Source: CAVSRC01 sp963798195 (GTDB taxonomy: Bacteria > Pseudomonadota > Alphaproteobacteria > Rhizobiales > Kaistiaceae). Taken from it: 64,000 bases of DNA. The notes under the pieces are model-generated. The model was not told the DNA's origin. It ran no database searches and saw only the letters and a program-made list of their open reading frames with translations. The stretch covers positions 62,001-126,000 of the forward strand of contig CAWCSF010000007.1 of assembly GCA_963798195.1 (NCBI GenBank), read 5' to 3'. The position numbers and the translations under genes were made by a program. Positions within the stretch are counted from its first letter, which is position 1, and each line of letters starts with the position of its first letter. Below, one piece after another: positions 27,182-34,716 of this stretch.

Positions 27182-28738
27182 TTACTCCTTCGAGACCTTC
27201 TGAAGCATCAGGAAGAACGAAGGCTGAAGCTTGAAGTTCTGGACGTTGGACGCGGTGACCGCGTTCTGTTTCCAGTTCGCGACGAAGACCCACGGCGCGT
27301 CTTCCTTCACGAGCTCCTGCATCTGCTTGTAGAGCGTGGCGCGCTCGGCCTGGTCGGTGGAGCTGCGCGCCTTGTTGAGCAACTCGTCGACCTTCGGGTT
27401 GGAATAGTAGCCCGAGTTGAAGCCGCCATCGGCCGGGAACGCGGCCTTGCGCAGGGTCAGGAAGGGCAGCGTGTCGGGATCGTTGGTCATCCACGCCATC
27501 TCGGCCATGTCGGCCTTGCCCTCGAGGCCCGGGTTCACCTTTCCGAGGAAGGTGTTCCACTCGTAGGTCTCGATCTTGACCTTCATGCCCACCGCTTCGA
27601 GGTCGGCCTGGATGGCCGTGCCCATGGCGACCGGATCGAGCATGCCGGAGCCGCCTTCGGTGACGTAGAAGGTGACTTCGCCGCCGTCATAGCCGGCTTC
27701 CTTGAGCAGCGCCTTCGCCTTTTCCGGGTCGTACGGGTAGGGCTGGAGCGACTCGTTGTATGCCCAGGCGAAAGCAGGCGGGGTCGGGCCGGCGGCCACG
27801 TCGGCCGTGCCCTGGAGGATATTGTCGACGATCGCCTTCTTGTTGATGGCGTAGTTCGCCGCCTGCCGCACCAGCTTGTCCTTGAACGGACCCTCCTTGG
27901 TGTTGAGGATCAGGAACCAGACGTGCGGGCCGGCCTGCTCGTAGGACTCGAAGTCCTCGCTGTCGCGGAACTGGGTGAAACTGTCTGGCGGCACCTCGAC
28001 CATGACGTCGAGACCGCCAGACAGCATCTCCGCCACCCGGGTATTGGCATCGGTGATCGGCCGGTAGATGACGGCCTCAAGCGAAGGCGCGCCGTCCCAG
28101 TAGTCCGCGTTGCGCGTGACGACGACCTTGGAATTGGCCTCCCACGAATCGAACTTGTAGGCGCCGGTGCCCGAGGGATGACGGCCGAAGTCCTTGCCGT
28201 ATTCCTTCACCGCCGCCGGCGAGACGATCAGGCCGGTCGGGTAGGCGAGGTTGGAGAGGAACGGTGCATAGGGCTCCTTGAGCTTGAACTCGACGGTGCT
28301 CTCGTCGATCGCATTCACCTCGTCCACGCTGGAGAAGAAGAACGACAGCGGGAAGGGGCCCGTGTCGTGATACGGGTTGTCCTCCTTCAGCATCCGGTCG
28401 AAGTTGAACTTCACCGCTTCGGCGTTGAACGGCGAGCCGTCGTGGAATTTGACGCCGTCGCGCAGCTTGAACGTGTAGGTCTTGCCGTCGTCGGAGATGG
28501 TCCAGCTCGTGGCGAGCGCCGGCTCCGGTTCGAGCGTGCCGTCCTTGTAGCGGACGAGGCCGTCATAGACGTTCATCAGGATGCGGAAATCGTTGACCGC
28601 GGTGACCGCGTGCGGATCGAGCGACTTCGGCTCGGCGATCTGTCCGACGACCAGCACGTTGGGTGGGGTCTGGGCGAACGCCGCGGACCCGAGGGCCATC
28701 CAGATAGCGGCGACGGCCAGGGACAATATGCGTCTCAT
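27182..28738 (-). CDS. ABC transporter substrate-binding protein (family 5, dipeptide type)
   Basis: 518-residue periplasmic protein. Signal peptide about residues 1-22 (ILSLAVAAIWMALGSAAFA). Family-5 hallmarks: KTYTFKLRDGVKFHDGSPFNAEAVKFNFDRML, GTGAYKFDSWEANSKVVV, VRQAANYAINKKAIVDNILQG, YPYDPEKAKALLKEAGYDGG. ATG 28738 follows AAGGGAG at proper spacing. It is the first gene of the long minus-strand operon that runs through the importer and regulator to the NAGGN trio. The co-localisation suggests glutamine-type dipeptides or NAGGN itself as ligands; this is inference. Confidence 0.88.
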   Translation of the reverse strand: MRRILSLAVAAIWMALGSAAFAQTPPNVLVVGQIAEPKSLDPHAVTAVNDFRILMNVYDGLVRYKDGTLEPEPALATSWTISDDGKTYTFKLRDGVKFHDGSPFNAEAVKFNFDRMLKEDNPYHDTGPFPLSFFFSSVDEVNAIDESTVEFKLKEPYAPFLSNLAYPTGLIVSPAAVKEYGKDFGRHPSGTGAYKFDSWEANSKVVVTRNADYWDGAPSLEAVIYRPITDANTRVAEMLSGGLDVMVEVPPDSFTQFRDSEDFESYEQAGPHVWFLILNTKEGPFKDKLVRQAANYAINKKAIVDNILQGTADVAAGPTPPAFAWAYNESLQPYPYDPEKAKALLKEAGYDGGEVTFYVTEGGSGMLDPVAMGTAIQADLEAVGMKVKIETYEWNTFLGKVNPGLEGKADMAEMAWMTNDPDTLPFLTLRKAAFPADGGFNSGYYSNPKVDELLNKARSSTDQAERATLYKQMQELVKEDAPWVFVANWKQNAVTASNVQNFKLQPSFFLMLQKVSKE

Positions 28739-28776
28739 GGCTTGCTCCCTTCAAAGGCTGAAGCCTCAAATTAATC

Positions 28777-28815
28777 ATTATAAATTGCATTAGCGCAAGC
28801 GATCTTCATAATGAA
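28777..28815. promoter_or_regulatory. divergent promoter with palindrome, candidate GntR operator
   Basis: On the minus strand a perfect TATAAT (-10) occupies 28777-28782, about 40 bp before the SBP start codon. On the plus strand TTGCAT (28785-28790) and CATAAT (28807-28812) are spaced 16 bp and precede the hydrolase. An 11-bp perfect palindrome TTCATAATGAA at 28805-28815 overlaps the -35 region of the former and the -10 of the latter, a good position for a regulator acting on both units. Confidence 0.45.
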
Positions 28816-28880
28816 CTGGTCTTCTACGGCGTTTTCCCATGTGAAATTCGCGCCAAGCTACTGAAATGCTTCGAGGTTCC

Positions 28881-30128
28881 ATGTCCGCTCAAATGTGCGC
28901 CATCGACCTGCCCCGGCTGCAGGCGCTGCTGGAAGGGATCAACGGGTTTGGCTGCAATCCCGCGACCGGCGGCTTCAATCGCATCGGGTATTCTGCGGAA
29001 GACACTGCAGTTCGGCGATGGTTTGGAGAGCAATTGCGGGCCGATGGGCTTGCGGTACACACCGACGCGGTCGGCAACGTCTTCGGGCGTTTCGGCCCGG
29101 AAACCGGGCCTTGCATCATGGTCGGCTCGCACCTCGACACCGTCCCGGAAGGCGGCGCTTTCGACGGTGCTCTAGGGGTTGCCGTCGCCCTGGAATGCGT
29201 CCGCGCCATGCGCGACGCCGGCGTCACGCCGGCCATCGCGATCGAGGTCGTGGCGACGGCCGAGGAAGAAGGCCGCTTCGGCGGAATGCTGGGCTCGCAG
29301 GCGATCTCCGGACAGGTAACGCGCGACTGGATCGACACGGCGACCGACGCCGATGGGGTCCGGCTGGCCGATGCGATGCGCGCCTGCGGCCTCGATCCGG
29401 ACAATCTCGCCAGCGCCGCGCGCGCGCCAGGATCGGTTCGCGCCTTTCTCGAACTTCACATCGAGCAGGGGCCGGTGCTGGAAACCACGCGAACGGCGGT
29501 CGGCATCGCCGACGTCGTCTCTGGCGTCTGCCTGCTCGCCGTTTCGCTGAAGGGCACGGCGAACCATTCCGGCACGACGCCAATGGACCAGCGCGCCGAC
29601 GCGTTTGCTGGCCTGGCGGAGATCGGAACCGCGATCCGGCCGCTGATCAAGGAGGCAGGCACCGAACAGTCACGGATCACCATCGGCAAGGTGGACCTAT
29701 GCGCCGAATGCCCCGCATACCATTCCCGGCAGTGCCGAATTCACCATCGTCATTCGCGACACAGATGAAGAGGTGATGTGCGCCCTCACCCGCCGGTTGC
29801 TCGGCACCATCGCGGTGGCGGCAGCGGCGAACGATCTCGAGTACAGGATCGACCACGAAGAGCCGGCTTGCGCCGGTCGCGCTCGACCCGGGGCTCGTCG
29901 CACGTGCTGCATGCGAACGCGGAGCGTCTCGGTGTGCCCGCCGTGGTGCTCCCGTCGGGCGCCGGCCACGATGCGCAGACGATGCAGGCTTTCTGCCCCT
30001 CTGCGCTGGTCTTCGTCCCCAGCCGCGGCGGCGTCAGCCACGCCCCTGAGGAGTGGACGGACTGGGGCGACATCGAGAAGGGCGCCAGCCTGATCCTGGG
30101 CACGTTGCGATCGCTCGCGCGGACGTAG
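28881..30128 (+). CDS. M20-type Zn-dependent amidohydrolase (hydantoinase/carbamoylase family), three +1 frameshifts
   Basis: Hydrolase of N-carbamoyl- or N-acyl-amino-acid/allantoate type. Metal ligands visible: His in MVGSHLDTVPEGG, Asp in FDGALGV, the Glu pair in VVATAEEEGRFGG, and His in LELHIEQGPVLE; the lid domain has TANHSGTTPMDQRADA. Surplus bases at 29699 (after GKVDL), 29868/29869 (after DHEEPA) and 29912 (after LVARAA) break the frame. Without them the sequence reads APNAPHTIPGSAEFTIVIRD, APVALDPGLVARAA, then ANAERLGVPAVVLPSGAGHDAQ with the last metal His, giving 414 residues, the family length. ATG 28881 is preferred (CGAGG upstream); ATG 28866 is in frame. Divergent from the dipeptide importer, whose cargo it may hydrolyse. 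Confidence 0.82.
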
Positions 30129-30143
30129 GCGGAGCGGACGGAC

Positions 30144-30398
30144 TCAACCCCTTCGCCAGACCAGTGCATGGACAATTCTGACGGCGTGTCCAAGGTTGTG
30201 AATCAGCGACGGCACTGCCGCCAGCACCAGAAGCCCAAGTGCGACCGAGCCGATGATCTGGAAAACAAGAACCAAGACACTCTCCGCGTGCTTGGCGAAT
30301 ATTCGGCCACCCGGGTGATGAGCATAAGAGACCGAATTCTGCCGCTGCCACGCTTTTCGGAAATACTTTGCCCGCAGTTGCCGTAAAACGACGGCCAC
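30144..30398 (-). CDS. small hypothetical membrane protein
   Basis: 84 residues with one clear hydrophobic helix, VLVLVFQIIGSVALGLLVLAAV (about residues 41-62), a basic N terminus and a short basic C-terminal tail (IVHALVWRRG). It converges on the hydrolase with only 15 bp between the stops. No recognisable domain. The start codon is uncertain and no strong ribosome-binding site is seen, so it could be shorter. Confidence 0.4.
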   Translation of the reverse strand: MAVVLRQLRAKYFRKAWQRQNSVSYAHHPGGRIFAKHAESVLVLVFQIIGSVALGLLVLAAVPSLIHNLGHAVRIVHALVWRRG

Positions 30399-30459
30399 AC
30401 CATTCTCTCGACCCGCCTGCTGGCCGATTCTCGCCGCCTAAAAGAAGGAGACGCATCGA

Positions 30460-30633
30460 ATGAACAGGGACAAGCTTCTCGCCGCGCTCGACAAGCCGCG
30501 AAAGATCCACGCGCTATTGGCAATCGTGAACCCCGGCGGATCGATGGACGAGATCCAGATCCTGTTGATGAAGATGCGCGAGGAAGGACTCGTGAAGTTC
30601 GATATTAACAAGGGCTTCTGGTCGCGGGCGTGA
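30460..30633 (+). CDS. 57-residue hypothetical protein, winged-helix-like
   Basis: ATG 30460 is preceded by AAGAAGGAG at ideal spacing. The protein (MNRDKLLAALDKPRKIHALL, then VNPGGSMDEIQILLMKMREEGLVKF, ending DINKGFWSRA) looks like a minimal helix-helix-wing unit: two helices around a turn and a short hairpin. It may bind DNA or another protein. No known family is recognised. It is followed after 58 bp by an enolase-superfamily gene on the same strand, which has its own ribosome-binding site. Confidence 0.55.
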   Translation: MNRDKLLAALDKPRKIHALLAIVNPGGSMDEIQILLMKMREEGLVKFDINKGFWSRA

Positions 30634-30691
30634 ACCACTGCGCCGAGGGCTGTTTACGGACAATAGTTTCCGGGATGCGGCGAGGGGAACG

Positions 30692-31882
30692 ATGAACAAT
30701 CTGGCCAGACTCGAGCAAGCGGGCGCCAGCACGGGCGGCATGGTGAAGATTACCGGCATCAAGGCCATGCGGCTCGACGATGGTTTCTGTCTCGTTCGGG
30801 TTGACACCGACGCGGGGGTGTCCGGTTTCGGCGAATGCGGCAACAACGACGGCAACCTTGTGCGAGCCGTGATTGCCACGCATGCCGCCGGCGGCGGCCG
30901 GCTGCCCCATCTCGGGCTCATCGGAAAGGACGCTCTGGCGATCCGGGTGCACCACCACAACATGTTCGCCGCGTTCCCGCAGAGGCGTCCGCACATGCAG
31001 ATCCTCTCAGGCATCGACATGGCGCTTTGGGACCTGGCTGGGAAGCTTCTCAACCAGCCGGTTTCTCAGCTTCTCGGCGGAAGCTTCCGCGACGACATCG
31101 CGCTCTATTCGCACTGCCCGCAGGGCGACTTCACCGACAGCGCTGCCTGGCCCGACCGGGCGGCCGAACTCAAGGCCGATCCGCACGGCTTTACCGCCTT
31201 CAAGGTCGATGTCCATTCGGCGCTCGGCATCAACATGCAGGAATACGTGCCGAGCCTGTCGCCGGGTGACATTCGCAAGGTCCGCCGGTCCTATGAACTG
31301 GCCCGCGAACACCTCGGCGACGACATAGACATCATCGTCCACTGCCACAACGAACTCGATACGCCGAGTGCCATCGCAGTCGCCGGAGCGGTGGAGGCAA
31401 TCGCGCCGCTCTACTTCGAAGATCCGTTGCAGCCCGGATTTTCCGAGAACTGGCTGGCGCTTCGCCGCGCGACGCGCCTGCCGATCCTCACCGGCGAAAA
31501 TCTGGAACTGCCCGATCAGGCTTTGCCGTTCCTGCAGTCGCAGGCCGTGGATTGCCTGCAGCCGGACATCGTGAATTCGGGGGGCATAACCGGAACGAAG
31601 ATGATCGCCGATCTCGCGGCGCTCTATCGCACGCCGATCACGTTGCACAATGTCAGCGGCCTGCTGCTCAACATGGCGAGCCAGCAGCTTGCCGCGTCCA
31701 TCTTCAACTGTCCGCGTATCGAGTGCACGCGTCGCGCAACCGGTCTTCAGTGGGCGTCGAGCAATCCTCTCGAAATCCGGCATGGCAGGATGAAAATATC
31801 GACAGCGCCGGGCCTCGGGGTGACCCTCGACGAGGACTTCCTCAAGGGTCATCGGTTCGAGGGCGAACCGTATTGGAACTGA
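30692..31882 (+). CDS. enolase-superfamily (mandelate racemase/galactonate dehydratase-like) protein
   Basis: 396 residues. After ~16 leading residues the capping domain starts (VKITGIKAMRLDDGFCLVRVDTDAGVSGFGECG). The barrel has FTAFKVDVHS (acid/base strand), DIIVHCHNELD (first metal ligand region), LYFEDPLQPG (second), ILTGENL (third), LQPDIVNSGGIT and TLHNVSG with the catalytic His. The HxHN pattern in place of the usual E/D at strand 3 is a divergence to note. ATG 30692 follows GAGGGGAA; ATG 30740 is an alternative. It probably dehydrates a sugar acid. No transporter is adjacent. Confidence 0.8.
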   Translation: MNNLARLEQAGASTGGMVKITGIKAMRLDDGFCLVRVDTDAGVSGFGECGNNDGNLVRAVIATHAAGGGRLPHLGLIGKDALAIRVHHHNMFAAFPQRRPHMQILSGIDMALWDLAGKLLNQPVSQLLGGSFRDDIALYSHCPQGDFTDSAAWPDRAAELKADPHGFTAFKVDVHSALGINMQEYVPSLSPGDIRKVRRSYELAREHLGDDIDIIVHCHNELDTPSAIAVAGAVEAIAPLYFEDPLQPGFSENWLALRRATRLPILTGENLELPDQALPFLQSQAVDCLQPDIVNSGGITGTKMIADLAALYRTPITLHNVSGLLLNMASQQLAASIFNCPRIECTRRATGLQWASSNPLEIRHGRMKISTAPGLGVTLDEDFLKGHRFEGEPYWN

Positions 31883-31993
31883 TCGCGACCGGACGGCCCC
31901 ATTCCGGCCAGATTCTACGAGTGCGATAGGGTTTGCGAGCTGGGGAGCGCGGCGGTGAGGCACCGCTGATGCGGCGAGACGGGAGGGTGTCTC

Positions 31994-32572
31994 GTGGGGA
32001 CCCGGTTCAGCCGCGCCTTGGCGCGGACGACTTTTGCTATCTCCATTGTGGTTCTTCCGCAGGGCATGGCCTCGGCCACTGAACTGTGCGGAGAGGCGGC
32101 GTGGTATGCCGCCGGCGGCATCACCGCGAGCGGTGAGCCCAATAAAAGTGGTGCGATGACGGCTGCCCATCGCAGCTTGCCGTTCGGCACAAAGGTCAAG
32201 GTTCTCAACCGCGCCAACGGGAAGTCTGTGACTGTTCGGATCAATGATCGCGGAGGTTTCTCTGGCAACCGGATCATCGACGTCAGTCGCACCGCGGCGG
32301 AAAAGCTCGGCTTTATTCGCGCCGGTGTTGCCGACGTGCAGGTGACCGTGCTGGGTGACGTGGGTTCGGACCTGAAAGGCATGTGCAATCCCGCGAGCGT
32401 TGCGCTGAGCGCGATGCCTGCCGATCAGCCGGAGCCGGCTGTGTCGGATACCCCGCCGGAACTCAATACGGCGATGCGTTCCCGCTTCTCCCTGGCCTTC
32501 CAGCCGGAGTCCTGGGCGGAGTTCGAGATGAAGAAGGCACTGGAGGCCTTGCTGCCGGCGTACCAGAATTGA
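31994..32572 (+). CDS. rlpA: septal ring lytic transglycosylase RlpA family protein
   Basis: 192 residues from GTG 31994, preceded by GGGAGGGTG. Signal peptide to about residue 28 (TTFAISIVVLPQGMASA). The double-psi beta-barrel domain spans about 32-120: GEAAWYA, SGAMTAAHRSLPFGTKVKVLN, VTVRINDRGGF, IDVSRTAAEKLGFIRAGVADVQVTV; the Asp of NDRGGF and the His of AAHRSLPFGT are the conserved pair. No lipobox and no SPOR domain are present. It likely cleaves naked glycan strands of peptidoglycan in the periplasm. The C-terminal ~60 residues are low in known motifs. Confidence 0.85.
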   Translation: MGTRFSRALARTTFAISIVVLPQGMASATELCGEAAWYAAGGITASGEPNKSGAMTAAHRSLPFGTKVKVLNRANGKSVTVRINDRGGFSGNRIIDVSRTAAEKLGFIRAGVADVQVTVLGDVGSDLKGMCNPASVALSAMPADQPEPAVSDTPPELNTAMRSRFSLAFQPESWAEFEMKKALEALLPAYQN

Positions 32573-32800
32573 TCTCGATGTGGTGAGAGTTGGCTCGACC
32601 GGAGGGGAGGGCGGTTCCCGGGGTCGTTTGTGTCGGCCTATCGGTGTTTCGGTGCCGGCAAGCCGGATTCCTGCCCGTTTTGGCCAATACGTTTGGTTCG
32701 GAGGCTGCTACATTATCCCTTCATCCTTCGCTGGCAGTCTCGATGCGGGCTCAAAATCGTGCAGCGGAGATATGACCAATCCCTAAGGGGCGGTCGATGA

Positions 32801-34690
32801 ATGGATATTGTTCAAGTGCGTTTTTGCGACTTTCATCGCTGGATTTTGCTGTCGATCGTAGCTCTGGTCGCTGTGGGGACGGCCGAGCCGGCCTCCGCGG
32901 CCCTGCGAGATTTGTGGCCATTCGGGCGAAGCGCGCCTGAGGAGGCCGTCCCCAATCCGCTGAACTATTCGGTCACGCTCACGGTCTCCGGCGCCGACAG
33001 CCGCCTGGAGCGAGACCTTCGCAAGGCGTCGGTTCTGGTTCAGCGCGAGAAATCGCCGGCCTCCGGCGTTGTGGGTCTTACGGCGCGCGCCCGGCAGGAC
33101 ATCGCCAATCTCACGGCAGTGCTCTACGAGAACGCCCGCTACGCCGCCGAGATATTCATCACCATCGACGGAAAGCCGCTGGCGAGCGTCGATCCGTTTG
33201 CGCCAATGGATACGCAGCCGGTTCCGGTAGCGATCCGGGTGAACGCCGGATCGCCCTTTGTCTTCGGTAGCGTTCGGGCCCAGCCGCTGCCGGAGGGCGT
33301 GACCTTGAACGATCTCGGCATGGCGTCCGGGCGCGAGGCCCGCTCGAATATAGTGGTAAGCGCCGAGGCGGCGATCGTCGATGCGTGGCGGCAGCAGGGC
33401 TATCCGCTTGCCGCGGCCGAGACGCGGGACACCGTCGCCGATCACCGCACCAGCACGCTGGACGTCACGCTGGCCGTCCGTCCGGGGCCGCAGGCGAATT
33501 TCGGTCGCATCGATGTCACCGGCACGCAGAATGTCGATCCAACGTTGGTCCTGCGCCGCGCCGGCATCGACGGCGGCCTCTATTCGTCCAAGAAGACAAA
33601 GCGCGCCGAGACGCGGCTGCGGGACCTCGGCGTCTTCGACAGCGTGCAGGTGATGCCGGCGGAGCAGCTCGATCCGGACGGAACGATCCCGATCACCATC
33701 ACGGTCAGCGAGCGCAAGCCGCGTGTCATCGGCGCCAGCGTCAACTATTCCAACACCGAGGGTCTCGGAACCGAGGTGTATTGGCGCCACCGCAATCTCT
33801 TCGGCGGCGCCGAGCAACTGCAATTGACTGCCTCGGTCGGGCGCCTGCTTGATGGAGCGTTCGACCCGGACTACCGGCTCGCCGGCACGTTCCGCAAGCC
33901 GGCGGTGTTCGACGCGATGACCGACTTCACGCTGCGCGTCGAAGGGTACCGCGAAACCACGGACGCCTATCGGGTGACCGCGCTGGAAGGCGAGGTCGGC
34001 CTCACCCACATCTTCTCCGACACGTTGAGCGGATCGATTGGGCTGGAGGTTGCGCGCTCGCAGACGGTGGAAGCCATGGTCACCGAGGATCACCTTCTGA
34101 CGACCCTGACCGGCACCCTGGACTGGGACACGCGCGACAACCGGCTCGATCCGAGCGAAGGTTTCCGGACGAGTCTGACCGTGGCGCCAGCGTATGACTT
34201 CCTGGAAAACTCCGCCTACGCCACCTTCAGCACCGATGTCGCAGGCTATTACGCATTCGGTGACATGGACCGATTCGTGCTCGCGGGCCGAGCGGCGGCG
34301 TCGGTTCTCACCGTCGACGACATCACCAAGGTTGCCGCAGATCGCCGCATCTATTCTGGCGGCGCCGGATCGGTGCGTGGCTACGCCTATCAGAACGTCG
34401 GCCCGCACGATGGCGGTGGCGCCATCACCGGCGGCCGCAGCAGCATCCTGTTTTCCGGCGAACTGCGCTATCGGGCGACCGACCAGATCGGGCTCGTCGC
34501 CTTCATGGATGCCGGCAACGCCTATTCCTCAATTCTGCCCGGCCTGGATGGTCTGAAGGTGGGCGTCGGAGCCGGCCTGCGCTATCTGACACCGGTAGGG
34601 CCGATTCGCCTGGACGTGGCGGTGCCGCTCCAGCCCGGCCCCGGTGATCCCGCGGTCGCCGTCTATGTGGGCCTCGGGCAGGCCTTTTGA
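32801..34690 (+). CDS. tamA: autotransporter assembly complex outer-membrane protein TamA
   Basis: 629 residues of the Omp85/BamA family. A signal sequence lies in the first ~40 residues (WILLSIVALVAVGTAEPASA). POTRA domains follow (about 60-330; e.g. DVTLAVRPGPQANFGRIDVTGTQNV), then the C-terminal 16-strand barrel with TLDWDTRDNRLDPSEGFR and the lid-type motif GGAGSVRGYAYQNVG, ending in PAVAVYVGLGQAF with a C-terminal aromatic. The tamB gene begins directly after it. The pair inserts autotransporters and other proteins into the outer membrane and links the inner and outer membranes. 228 bp upstream after rlpA hold no gene that I can see. Confidence 0.92.
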   Translation: MDIVQVRFCDFHRWILLSIVALVAVGTAEPASAALRDLWPFGRSAPEEAVPNPLNYSVTLTVSGADSRLERDLRKASVLVQREKSPASGVVGLTARARQDIANLTAVLYENARYAAEIFITIDGKPLASVDPFAPMDTQPVPVAIRVNAGSPFVFGSVRAQPLPEGVTLNDLGMASGREARSNIVVSAEAAIVDAWRQQGYPLAAAETRDTVADHRTSTLDVTLAVRPGPQANFGRIDVTGTQNVDPTLVLRRAGIDGGLYSSKKTKRAETRLRDLGVFDSVQVMPAEQLDPDGTIPITITVSERKPRVIGASVNYSNTEGLGTEVYWRHRNLFGGAEQLQLTASVGRLLDGAFDPDYRLAGTFRKPAVFDAMTDFTLRVEGYRETTDAYRVTALEGEVGLTHIFSDTLSGSIGLEVARSQTVEAMVTEDHLLTTLTGTLDWDTRDNRLDPSEGFRTSLTVAPAYDFLENSAYATFSTDVAGYYAFGDMDRFVLAGRAAASVLTVDDITKVAADRRIYSGGAGSVRGYAYQNVGPHDGGGAITGGRSSILFSGELRYRATDQIGLVAFMDAGNAYSSILPGLDGLKVGVGAGLRYLTPVGPIRLDVAVPLQPGPGDPAVAVYVGLGQAF

Positions 34691-34716
34691 GCGTGTCAAA
34701 ACGTAAGCGAGGCACC

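Noticed and set aside
32783..34408. 541-codon minus-strand frame opposite tamA
   Set aside because: tamA is intact with all family features; the antisense frame has no recognisable motifs.
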